64,000 bases of DNA from an uncultured SAR116 cluster alpha proteobacterium (GTDB taxonomy: Bacteria; Pseudomonadota; Alphaproteobacteria; Puniceispirillales; Puniceispirillaceae), in NCBI GenBank assembly GCA_902520885.1, contig CABYPW010000003.1, positions 62,001-126,000 on the forward strand. Reading direction: 5' to 3'. Position 1 is the first letter of the stretch. The number at the start of each line of letters is the position of its first letter. The notes beneath the pieces are model-generated. The model ran no database searches and was not told the DNA's origin. It saw nothing but the letters and a program-made list of their open reading frames with translations. The translations under genes and the position numbers were made by a program. Positions 36,524-44,561 of this stretch are shown in pieces.

Positions 36524-37180
36524 ATGAACATGCTGTTACCCAAACTTCCAACGACGATTTCCGATTATATATTCACTGACCTTCGTGAAGGAATTATAAA
36601 TGGAACTCTCAAACCAAACCAAACTCTTAGAGAGGAGGAAATCAGTCTTCGCTTTGGTTCCTCTAGGGGGCCGATAAGAGAGTCTTTGCGCCTTTTGTTG
36701 CAGACAGGGTTGGTCGTTCACCAACCACGCAAGGGTTTTAAAGTTCGTGATTATACTCCAATGCAGATTAGACAAATATACACCCTTAGGGCCAACCTTG
36801 AGGGGCTTGTTATTATAGAACTTGAAAATAAAGAGCTTGGTAGTTTGATAAAAACGCTCAAAGAATCTAATAAAAGAATGGAAACTTCCTTTAAAAAAAA
36901 TAACATCGTTGATTATTTCCAGGAAAATATTTTTTTTCATCAACAAATAATTGATTTTGCTAATAATGATATACTCAAGAAAACAATCGCACTTGTAAAC
37001 GAAGTCTCTCTTCCTGTTAGATATCAACTTATGCATCATTCTCTTCCTTCTAGAAGGTCTCTTACTTATCATGAACAAATAGTAAATTTTATTGAGCAGA
37101 ATAATTTATTAGATGCTCGAATATTTACAGAAAAACATGTTTTAGAAAACATTGAAAAAGCATCCCTCGTTTATTCATAA
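36524..37180 (+). CDS. GntR-family regulator (FadR/FCD type)
   Basis: A 218-residue regulator. Residues 8-75 form the GntR winged helix (IINGTLKPNQTLREEEISLRFG, SRGPIRESLRLLLQTGLV); residues 85-215 are an all-helical FCD-like ligand domain with the metal-binding-type His residues (FFHQQIIDFANN, YHEQIVNFIEQ...FTEKHV). It is encoded on the plus strand in the middle of a minus-strand catabolic cluster, divergent from the PotA-like gene with only 54 bases between the starts, so it probably controls that gene and the neighbouring amine operon in response to a pathway intermediate. Confidence 0.88.
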   Translation: MNMLLPKLPTTISDYIFTDLREGIINGTLKPNQTLREEEISLRFGSSRGPIRESLRLLLQTGLVVHQPRKGFKVRDYTPMQIRQIYTLRANLEGLVIIELENKELGSLIKTLKESNKRMETSFKKNNIVDYFQENIFFHQQIIDFANNDILKKTIALVNEVSLPVRYQLMHHSLPSRRSLTYHEQIVNFIEQNNLLDARIFTEKHVLENIEKASLVYS

Positions 37181-37190
37181 TAAAACCCTC

Positions 37191-37568
37191 TTAATGTGCT
37201 ATTGCCGTTAATGCTATTTCAACAATAGTACCTTCTCCGATATCTGATACCTCGACGAGGTTTCTCGTCGGGGGTCTGTTTCCAAAAACTTCTGAAAATA
37301 CCAAATTGACCGCATCCTTTTCAGATAGGTCTGTCATATAAACAACAGCAAGTAAAACATCTTCGACGTCAGACCCAGCTTCACGAAGTATAGTAATACA
37401 ATGTTCAAGAGAAAGACGAGCTTGGTTGACTGCACCTTCAACTATTTTGCCAGTCGACATTTCTCTGGGCATTTGGCCACCAATAAATACCATCCCCGCT
37501 CCTTTTGTTCCCTGTGATACAGGAGAGTTGGAAGCAGGTGCTTTATCTGTTTTAATTATTTCTATCAT
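37191..37568 (-). CDS. RidA-family enamine/imine deaminase
   Basis: A 125-residue protein of the YjgF/RidA family, with the features GAGMVFIGGQMPRE, NLVEVSDIGEGTIVEIALTAIA and the conserved Arg in PPTRNLVEV. RidA proteins hydrolyse reactive enamines released by PLP enzymes. It is the last gene of the operon, 15 bases after the aldehyde dehydrogenase, and fits with two PLP aminotransferases in the same pathway. Confidence 0.9.
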   Translation of the reverse strand: MIEIIKTDKAPASNSPVSQGTKGAGMVFIGGQMPREMSTGKIVEGAVNQARLSLEHCITILREAGSDVEDVLLAVVYMTDLSEKDAVNLVFSEVFGNRPPTRNLVEVSDIGEGTIVEIALTAIAH

Positions 37569-37583
37569 TCAGCTCTCCAAAAT

Positions 37584-38957
37584 TTATGAAAAAACTTCTT
37601 TAACGTTAATTGTTGTTGTAAATTCACTTAAACCCCAAGCTCCTCCTTCTCTACCTAACCCTGCTTCCTTAAAGCCACCGGTCGGTGCTTGGGCCCCTTG
37701 AATCCCAGTATTATTCAATCCAATTGAACCATAATTCAATGAGGTAATAAATTGATTTAAAAAGGTATGATCTTGTGAGTATGCATATAGCACAAGAGGT
37801 TGTTGATTATTATTTAGTATCTTTTTTAAACTTTTTCTATCATCAAAAACACAGATCCCCAGTAAAGGTGCAAAAATTTCATGCTCCATAAATAGATCAG
37901 GTTCTTCACATAAATAAGCGGCTGGATTATAAAAGAAGCCATCGCCAACATGTTTTTGATTTTTGTTTATAATGCATCTAGCTCCAGACTGGTTCAATCT
38001 TTCTTCAAATGAATAGAGATCTTCTAGTGCTTTTTTTGTACGAATAGGGCCCATTAATGCACTTGCATATTTATCCGTAGGCAATGACTCTATTTCGAAA
38101 AATTTGCTTTCAATTTTTTCAATAACATCATTTGCGATATCTTTTTCTAAAAAAAGAATGTTTTGAGCAGAGCACGCTTGCCCTGCGGCTTTTGTTTTTC
38201 TGATAACGAGATCTGTTACAGCTTTTTCAATATCTGCATCTGAAAATATAATGAATGGATTTATTCCGCCAAGTTCACCAACAAATCTTTTAAGCCCACT
38301 ACCAGCATTTATAGAGAGAATTTTGCCCACTTCAGTCGAACCGGTAAAGCTTATTACTCCAATTTCTCTAGAATGCATAAGTTGTTTAATGATTTCTCTA
38401 TCTTTGGTTTTTAAAAAACACATTAGGTGGTCTAGTTTTTCCAAACCAATCACTTCTTCCAATTTCGATGCCGTTTTAATTCCTAATTCGGGAGGTTTAA
38501 TAATTGCACCAGCACCAGAGCCAATACAATTTGCAATTTTGCGAGTAATCCCAGCCAGAGGGTCGTTGTAAGGTGTAATTAATAGACCAAGACCCAAGGG
38601 AACTGTATTTATCCAACGACCATCTTCTATCTCTTCTTTGAAATTGGCAGAGGAAAGTAAATCAGACATATAGATTAGAAAAGATTTAGCGTAATCAATT
38701 TCCGCTTTTGCCTCTGATTGCGTCTTTCCAACTTCTGCTACAATTAACCCCTCAAATTCTTCGCGTGCTTTTTCAATAGCATTTGACAATAAGATTAATG
38801 CGCTGGCCCTATTTGAGGCCTCGGATAATTCTATGAACGATTTATCATTTAATCTTTCTAAAGCACTACTAAATTCAGAAACTGAAGTTTGTGTCCACGT
38901 GTCAAAAGCTTCGCCCGTGTTAGGAGATATGCATTTAAATTGCTCTTTATTTTCCAT
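37584..38957 (-). CDS. NAD(P)-dependent aldehyde dehydrogenase
   Basis: A 457-residue dehydrogenase with the catalytic Cys262 (AAGQACSAQN), general base Glu228 in VGELGGINP, and oxyanion Asn131 in ITPYNDPLAG. It resembles succinate-semialdehyde and betaine-type aldehyde dehydrogenases and would oxidise the aldehyde produced by one of the aminotransferases. Its start overlaps the stop of the class I/II aminotransferase by 11 bases. The substrate is unknown. Confidence 0.9.
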   Translation of the reverse strand: MENKEQFKCISPNTGEAFDTWTQTSVSEFSSALERLNDKSFIELSEASNRASALILLSNAIEKAREEFEGLIVAEVGKTQSEAKAEIDYAKSFLIYMSDLLSSANFKEEIEDGRWINTVPLGLGLLITPYNDPLAGITRKIANCIGSGAGAIIKPPELGIKTASKLEEVIGLEKLDHLMCFLKTKDREIIKQLMHSREIGVISFTGSTEVGKILSINAGSGLKRFVGELGGINPFIIFSDADIEKAVTDLVIRKTKAAGQACSAQNILFLEKDIANDVIEKIESKFFEIESLPTDKYASALMGPIRTKKALEDLYSFEERLNQSGARCIINKNQKHVGDGFFYNPAAYLCEEPDLFMEHEIFAPLLGICVFDDRKSLKKILNNNQQPLVLYAYSQDHTFLNQFITSLNYGSIGLNNTGIQGAQAPTGGFKEAGLGREGGAWGLSEFTTTINVKEVFS

Positions 38958-40029
38958 TTAAAACATCATCCAATTGGTTAAATATAATTTTTAATTCAGA
39001 CAATGGGCGAGCAAAACACAAACGGAAGTGGTCTTTATAATCCTTTCCGAAGACATCACCCTTTAAAAGGAGCACCCCTATTTTTAAAGCCTTGCTTTCC
39101 AACTCAGAGTAATTTTTTACTTTGGGAAAGTAATAAAATGAGCCAACTTGGTTGATAAAATCCCAATTTTGCGATTCCATGAACTTTTTTGTCTCTTTAC
39201 GCTGTTCTATCAGAGATGGCATCTTTAAATTATTTTTTACTGCATTCAATGCCATAATTTGAGCGGGCGCAGGGGCCGAGCTTAGAATTGTTTGATGAAT
39301 ATTTGTAAAATTTTCGGCTAATTTTTTTGGAACTAATGTTGCTGAGACCCTGGCACCTTGAAGAAGAAAATTTTTTGAAAACGAGTCAACAATAAATAAT
39401 TTATCTGAAATCTCACAGGTAGCTTCGGACCACTTTTGTTCATCAAAAATAATTTTTGAGAAGCTTTGATCAATGACTATATAAAAGCCATATTTCTTCG
39501 AAAGTTGAACTAAACCTGAGAGTAAATGGCTGTCATAGATTATACCTGCAGGATTGTTAGGGTTGCTGAATATAATAACTTTAAATTTATTTTCCTTAAA
39601 ACATTGCTCTATTTCGGTAAGATCTAAATTAAATCCATTTGAAAAGTGGGTAGGCATTTCGATTGGCTGGCAGTCTGCAACTTTACAAATGTCAAAGTAA
39701 CTTGGCCACGTAGGAGAGGGTAGTAGAACGCTATCTTGAGAATTAGTGATAGTTTTAAGAATTGCAAATAAAGCAGATTTTGCACCAGCTGAAATAATGA
39801 CTTCGTGTTCGTTATGATCCCAATTGTTAAAAAGGGTTGATTTCGTGTGCTCGATTAATTCAGGCATGCCAGCAGGGTGGGTCAGTTTTCCCCAAGATGG
39901 ATCAGTAGAGAGTGTATCATTATAACTAGGAAGATTAGGAGTCGATAAAGACCACAACTTTTTGTTATCAAGGCTTGCAGCTTTGATTTTTTCTCCAATT
40001 TCTAATGTGGGTGATCTTCTTAATTTCAT
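38947..40029 (-). CDS. Class I/II aminotransferase
   Basis: A 360-residue PLP enzyme: IISAGAKSALFAILKT, PSPTWPSYFDI, FSNPNNPAG with the Asn that contacts PLP, Asp187 in IVIDQSF, PLP-Lys219 in VDSFSKNFLLQGAR and the substrate-carboxylate Arg in FRLCFARP. It is an aspartate-aminotransferase-fold enzyme. Together with the class III aminotransferase it gives the cluster two transaminases; its acceptor and donor are unknown. It lies 17 bases after the permease gene. Confidence 0.88.
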   Translation of the reverse strand: MKLRRSPTLEIGEKIKAASLDNKKLWSLSTPNLPSYNDTLSTDPSWGKLTHPAGMPELIEHTKSTLFNNWDHNEHEVIISAGAKSALFAILKTITNSQDSVLLPSPTWPSYFDICKVADCQPIEMPTHFSNGFNLDLTEIEQCFKENKFKVIIFSNPNNPAGIIYDSHLLSGLVQLSKKYGFYIVIDQSFSKIIFDEQKWSEATCEISDKLFIVDSFSKNFLLQGARVSATLVPKKLAENFTNIHQTILSSAPAPAQIMALNAVKNNLKMPSLIEQRKETKKFMESQNWDFINQVGSFYYFPKVKNYSELESKALKIGVLLLKGDVFGKDYKDHFRLCFARPLSELKIIFNQLDDVLNGK

Positions 40030-40046
40030 TTAAATCATATCTTTCA

Positions 40047-40862
40047 TCAGGCCTTATTTTTGTCTAAATCTGTTTGCTTAAATAATAAAATAAATTGTGC
40101 TATTAGACCTAAGGTTAGCGAGAAAATAAAAACTGCTGTGCCAACAGCATTTATTTTTGGCTCAAAGCCGGTTACCAATGAGGTCCAAATTCTGATGGGT
40201 AAAGTGACCTCGAAGTTAGTTAAAAAATATGCAATAACGAATTCATCAAATGAAAAAGTAAATGTAAGTAATAATGTTGCAAAAATTGAGGGTGCACAAA
40301 TAGGAGCGAGAATTAAAATTATCGATTTAATTCGGCTGGAACCTAAGGAAATCGCAGCTTCCTCCATTGACTTAGGAATTTTATCAATGCGATTTTTTAA
40401 ATTAATAACTGCTAGGGGTAATACATATAAAGTTTGCCCAAGTAAAACTAACCATAGAGCTGGCTCAATCCCAATAGATACAATTTGAAGACGCATTCCA
40501 ATACCAATTAGAATCATTGGTATTACAAGGGGGCATACAACAATGCCAAATAAAAGAGCATGTGCTGGTACTTTTGCTTTGCTGAATGCATAAGCAGCTA
40601 AAAAACCTAAAATGGTTGCAAAAATACTCGCAAGCGATGCCATCATTAGGCTCGTAAAAAAGCTATTAATAAAGCTATTATCGGCTATGAGGCTTATATA
40701 CCATTCGAAAGTTGGTTCTCTAAATGGAAGCGTTTGATATTTCCCACTATTAAAAGAAAAAACTATCATAACTAAAATTGGCAAATATATAACTATCAAT
40801 GACAAACAAAAAAATGCCGTGAGGATTAATAGCATAAATTTATTGACTATTAGTCCGTTCAT
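40047..40862 (-). CDS. ABC transporter permease, PotC type
   Basis: A 271-residue permease starting at ATG 40862, in ATGA overlap with the PotB-type gene; an upstream ATG at 40916 is within that gene. About six membrane segments, the EAA loop EEAAISLGSSRIKSIILILAPICAPS and the downstream FSFDEFVIAYFLTNFEVTLPIRIW segment are PotC-like. It partners the preceding permease for uptake of a polyamine-like or other cationic solute. Confidence 0.88.
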   Translation of the reverse strand: MNGLIVNKFMLLILTAFFCLSLIVIYLPILVMIVFSFNSGKYQTLPFREPTFEWYISLIADNSFINSFFTSLMMASLASIFATILGFLAAYAFSKAKVPAHALLFGIVVCPLVIPMILIGIGMRLQIVSIGIEPALWLVLLGQTLYVLPLAVINLKNRIDKIPKSMEEAAISLGSSRIKSIILILAPICAPSIFATLLLTFTFSFDEFVIAYFLTNFEVTLPIRIWTSLVTGFEPKINAVGTAVFIFSLTLGLIAQFILLFKQTDLDKNKA

Positions 40863-41704
40863 ACACTCACCCTTTTTCTTCGTAGCATTCCGTAAATTAT
40901 AAGAGGTAATCCGCACATGATGACTGTCATTGCAAGGATAATGGCTATAGTTGCTGCCTGAGATAAGTCATAGGTACCTTTCAGAATAGATAACATGATC
41001 TGGGCTAATACCGGTTTTAAACCTCCGCCCAAAAGTGTAGGCACTGCATAATCGCCGACACATACAATGAAAGATAAAAAGATGCCGGCTATCCAACCTG
41101 GGAGGCCAAGTGGAAATATAATATCTTTAAAAATGTTAAAAGGCTTAGCCCCCAAATTCGAAGCTGCCTCAATTAGCTTTGTATCGATGGATACTAGTGC
41201 GCCATAAAGGGTAAAAGTTGTAAGCATTGAACAAAATAATGCCAATCCGAATATTGACGCGTTCATTGTATATAGAATACCTAGAGTAACTGATATTCCC
41301 GTTATTAGTTCAATAAACCAAGCAATTACGCCATTATCAGATAGAACCAGTTGCCAAGAAAATGCCCTAATCGTGAAGCTGGTCCAAAATGGAGCTAGAA
41401 TAGCTAAAAGAAATAAGGGGCGCCATTTCTTATTAACACAAAATACAATGAAATATGCTAGTGGCCAGGCTACTAAACTACCTATTATCGTTGCAGAGAT
41501 GGCTAAAATAATGCTTCGATATAAAGCTTGAGTAAGATGAGGTGTTGAAAAGAAGAGTTTAAAATTATCAAGTCCAATCCCATTTTCAGTGGTAAGACTT
41601 AAAATCACCATGTTAACGGTGGGAATTAAAAAAAACAATATACACAACAACAAGGCAGGTAATAAAAAAGGCCATGGGTTTATTGTGTTAGATGAACCCC
41701 CCAT
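40859..41704 (-). CDS. ABC transporter permease, PotB type
   Basis: A 281-residue permease with about six membrane segments; the EAA loop IEAASNLGAKPFNIFKDIIFPLGLPG and VCVGDYAVPTLLGG region are typical for PotB. It is the first permease of the operon, 4 bases after the cyclase-family gene, and is translationally coupled with PotC. Confidence 0.88.
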   Translation of the reverse strand: MGGSSNTINPWPFLLPALLLCILFFLIPTVNMVILSLTTENGIGLDNFKLFFSTPHLTQALYRSIILAISATIIGSLVAWPLAYFIVFCVNKKWRPLFLLAILAPFWTSFTIRAFSWQLVLSDNGVIAWFIELITGISVTLGILYTMNASIFGLALFCSMLTTFTLYGALVSIDTKLIEAASNLGAKPFNIFKDIIFPLGLPGWIAGIFLSFIVCVGDYAVPTLLGGGLKPVLAQIMLSILKGTYDLSQAATIAIILAMTVIMCGLPLIIYGMLRRKRVSV

Positions 41705-41708
41705 TTTT

Positions 41709-43055
41709 TTACCAGTTTATAATTATTGCTCTCATAGGAGCGCCATCGATACAGGTCATTTTTAGTGGCACCGCTGCCAAAAAGATATTATTATTTTTTA
41801 CCTCTCCGAGGTCTTTCAAATCTTCAATAAAGGGAATACCTGCCTGAAATATTTTATGATGTATTTCAAACTCATGGTTATATACATGCCTACCAGGCAT
41901 TTCTCGAGCAATGAAGTCTTGGGGGAAATCTAAACATATTGCTGCAGGTTGCTTTTCTATAAGCCAATCTGCAGCTGAGGGTTCTATATTTGGAGCGTGA
42001 GTGTGCCAGCGTGTGGACTTGTAGCCGAGGCGGTTTGTTAAATCACTCCTAAGAATGATTCGTTTGTTTTTTCCTATATTACCACCTGAACGTTGTTCAA
42101 GTAATTTTGCGGTTACGGGGGAAGGCAATTTAATATCCGACATATCTATAATAGAAGCATCACCTAAAAAAAGATCCAAACCCATATTAGGAAGTTCCTG
42201 AATAGTTGGTCCCGTTTGCTCCATATGTCTTGGGGCATCACAATGAGTAAATGCATGTCCAGATTGAATATACTGTGTTTGGTCCAAATAACCACTTTCG
42301 TAATTACCTTTTTCACGCCATATTTCCATTCTCCAACGCCAATGGTTTAACAATGGTGTTGAGACATCATATATCGAGGGATTGTCAGAAGGCCATGATG
42401 TTAAGGCCACGGGTCTTGTTGGTGAAGTGGTCATGCCCTCACCTTTTATGGGGAGTGCTAGGAGAAATACCTTGGACTTAATTTGCTCAAGATTGCAAAG
42501 ATTTTCGGTAACTACCAACCCAGCTTGATGCGCTCTATCCCTAAATTCACTGTTAGGGTTGAATATACCATTTGTAAAATCTTCTCTTTTGCTATTAAAA
42601 CTATCACAAGAAAAATCAACGCATATGTTTCTTACCCCTCGTTCAGCGGCAATTTCAGCTATCGCAGGCGCTAGCTTGGGAGTTTGTGTAAAATATTCAC
42701 GTCGTCGAATTGGTATACTACTAGCATGACCTGTTTTAATAATGATTAATTTTGATAGTGGACCAAGTCCAATTTTATTTGTGAAATCACCAGCAGCAAT
42801 AAAACCACTTTTTGCATTTTCAGATAAGTCTATTACTTCAGCTACACCCGCAAAATCGTTAATTTCTAAATCGTCTAATGTTGGTTTATTAGGAAAGTGC
42901 CACCCTGGAGCACTAGCGTAAGTAAATCCCTTACCAGCCCAACGAAGACCAAATTCTTGGAATTCATCACCATCTTGATAAGATTGTGAAACAAGAGGGA
43001 AGGAGTCCCAAAACCAATGAGGTTCAATGGTTTGGGAAAGACTAATATAATTCAT
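41709..43055 (-). CDS. Tandem cyclase-family (kynurenine-formamidase-like) hydrolase
   Basis: A 448-residue cytoplasmic protein that reads as two consecutive cyclase-family domains (about 1-215 and 225-448); family members are usually 210-270 residues. The second repeat has the metal-binding motif HAFTHCDAPRH (His267, His271, Asp273). The equivalent of the first repeat is GFTYASAPGWH (43-53), where the second His and the Asp are Tyr46 and Ser48, so it should not bind metal. The family includes formamidases and isatin hydrolase, which open amide rings; it sits in the polyamine-type ABC operon. The substrate is unknown. Confidence 0.82.
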   Translation of the reverse strand: MNYISLSQTIEPHWFWDSFPLVSQSYQDGDEFQEFGLRWAGKGFTYASAPGWHFPNKPTLDDLEINDFAGVAEVIDLSENAKSGFIAAGDFTNKIGLGPLSKLIIIKTGHASSIPIRRREYFTQTPKLAPAIAEIAAERGVRNICVDFSCDSFNSKREDFTNGIFNPNSEFRDRAHQAGLVVTENLCNLEQIKSKVFLLALPIKGEGMTTSPTRPVALTSWPSDNPSIYDVSTPLLNHWRWRMEIWREKGNYESGYLDQTQYIQSGHAFTHCDAPRHMEQTGPTIQELPNMGLDLFLGDASIIDMSDIKLPSPVTAKLLEQRSGGNIGKNKRIILRSDLTNRLGYKSTRWHTHAPNIEPSAADWLIEKQPAAICLDFPQDFIAREMPGRHVYNHEFEIHHKIFQAGIPFIEDLKDLGEVKNNNIFLAAVPLKMTCIDGAPMRAIIINW

Positions 43056-43070
43056 TTTTTACCTTTTAGA

Positions 43071-43097
43071 TTGATGGCTGCAATTTGCAGCCATCAA
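43071..43097 (-). other. Perfect inverted repeat between binding-protein and cyclase genes
   Basis: A perfect 13-bp inverted repeat: TTGATGGCTGCAA (43071-43083) and TTGCAGCCATCAA (43085-43097) with a single-base centre. As RNA it folds into a strong stem of about 11 bp. It lies 10 bases after the binding-protein stop, and no T tract follows, so it is more likely a stabiliser of the upstream mRNA than a terminator. Confidence 0.75.
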
Positions 43098-43107
43098 TAT
43101 ACTAGAT

Positions 43108-44250
43108 TTATGCGTTTTTAAACTTTTCCCAAGAAGCCATCCACTCGTCGCGATTATCTGGACTCTTCCTAGGAGATAGATTTGCCATAAAGATTTCATC
43201 GAATTTTTCAATATTTGATAAATTCAATAATTCTCTCTTATCATCAGGTAGCATAACAGCGGCCTTCTTATTAGGGACCATACTGTAATAAGTCTTGGCA
43301 ATAGCAAGTTTTGACTGGAAAGCTGGTCCTGTTACATATTGGACAAATTTTACTGCATTATCTTGGTTTGGAGTTGTTGCAGAAACACAAACAGCTTGGT
43401 CCCATGTTACTCCCCCTTGCTCAGGAACAAGAGCTTTGAAAGGGAGACCATCATCATACATACCCGCTTGGACCCATTCACCCGCAATTGCAAGATCATA
43501 TGAGCCACCTGCCATCGCTTGAATTACCTGGCTGGTATTTCCTACGAGTCCAACTTGAGGACGGAGTTTCATTAAAGTATCGTTCAATGCTGAAAATGCG
43601 GCTGAGTCCAAATCATATGGATTAGGATTACCATTGTATTTTGACATACAACCCATATTTGGAAGGAACCAGTCAAAAAGGGCTACTCTGCCTTTCACAG
43701 AAGAGTCAAAAAGGATGTCATAGGAGGAAACATCAGACTCTGAGAATTTTTTATGATTGTAAGTAATACCATAATAGCCAAAGCGATTAACGACCGCGTA
43801 CAACTTTCCAGACTTCCACACAGGAGGCCATTTAGCAATAATATCGAAGTAGTCATCTAATGGGAAATCAGCAGGATTCAGTTCAGCTATTATGCCATCC
43901 TCAATTGCTTTTGGTATGTAAGCGCTAGTGGGTGTAATAACATCAAAAGTTCCCGGTGATGATGTTTGCATTAAGGCAATCATCTCCTCATCCGAACCAT
44001 CATGAATTTTCAAATTCACCTTAATACCAGTTTTTTCTTCGAATTCTGTTAGCATCCCAGGCTCTTCGTAACCGCCGAAAGCTAACACATTCACAGATGT
44101 GGACGCGCTTGCAGTTCTAGAAACGAATGGTGCAGAGAGGCTAACCGCGCCGAGTGCTGCGCCTTGTGCAATAAATTTTCTCCTTGTACCACCTAAGGTA
44201 GCGCTGGGATAATTTAAAACATTTTTTAATTTGGAATAATCATTGTTCAT
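43108..44250 (-). CDS. Periplasmic binding protein, spermidine/putrescine (PotD) type, with Tat-like signal
   Basis: A 380-residue binding protein. The N-terminus carries a twin-arginine signal (TRRKFIAQ at about 22-29, hydrophobic stretch, SRTASAS). The mature part starts VNVLAFGGYEEPGMLTEFEEKTG and has the PotD-like VITPTSAYIPKAIEDGII. Polyamine, amino-acid or other cationic substrates are possible. I start at 44250 because a GGAG lies 6-7 bases upstream of that ATG; the longer start at 44262 would place the ribosome-binding site inside the gene. It is the first gene of the operon. Confidence 0.88.
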   Translation of the reverse strand: MNNDYSKLKNVLNYPSATLGGTRRKFIAQGAALGAVSLSAPFVSRTASASTSVNVLAFGGYEEPGMLTEFEEKTGIKVNLKIHDGSDEEMIALMQTSSPGTFDVITPTSAYIPKAIEDGIIAELNPADFPLDDYFDIIAKWPPVWKSGKLYAVVNRFGYYGITYNHKKFSESDVSSYDILFDSSVKGRVALFDWFLPNMGCMSKYNGNPNPYDLDSAAFSALNDTLMKLRPQVGLVGNTSQVIQAMAGGSYDLAIAGEWVQAGMYDDGLPFKALVPEQGGVTWDQAVCVSATTPNQDNAVKFVQYVTGPAFQSKLAIAKTYYSMVPNKKAAVMLPDDKRELLNLSNIEKFDEIFMANLSPRKSPDNRDEWMASWEKFKNA

Positions 44251-44330
44251 TAAAGTCTCCATGAAAACTTGGTTAAGTTTTTGTCAATTGTTAACATTTT
44301 ACATTTTAGTTAAAAATCTAGCAAACTCTA

Positions 44331-44352
44331 ATGTTTTTTTCGCATCACACCG
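44331..44352 (-). promoter_or_regulatory. Conserved motif upstream of potD-like gene
   Basis: Plus strand ATG-T7-C-GCATCACACCG, 80 bases upstream of the potD-like start. It matches 20 of 22 positions of 24605-24626 before the ureohydrolase, on the same strand relative to its gene. It could be a site for a common regulator of these two nitrogen-compound operons. Confidence 0.45.
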
Positions 44353-44512
44353 CAAACATAAACGCACTCATGCCTTAATATCATTAGGGTTCAATGTCTT
44401 GCTTAACTTAATCGTCACAGATAGGAACAAAAATTTTTTGAAAAAATCAGGTTTTATTAAGAATGTCTACTCAGATAATTTACCATTGAAGTCTTTAAAA
44501 GACTGTGTAACA

Positions 44513-44542
44513 CTAATTAATACGAATTAGTAATACGTATTA
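44513..44542 (+). promoter_or_regulatory. Candidate LacI-type operator, two adjacent palindromes
   Basis: CTAATT-N6-AATTAG (44513-44530) is directly followed by the perfect 12-bp palindrome TAATACGTATTA (44531-44542), ending 19 bases before the LacI-family ATG at 44562. This suggests autoregulation of the sugar operon. Otherwise the 311-base gap between the divergent genes (44251-44561) holds only the motif at 44331 and no recognised gene. Confidence 0.5.
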
Positions 44543-44561
44543 ATTAAGGATTATAGATATT

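Noticed and set aside
36536-37078. 180-codon ORF opposite the GntR gene
   Set aside because: Antisense of a clear GntR gene; no family resemblance and no ribosome-binding site.
44243-44530. 95-codon plus-strand ORF in the gap between the potD-like and LacI genes
   Set aside because: It overlaps the potD-like start and the operator-like palindromes, and its translation looks like random AT-rich sequence; treated as promoter region.
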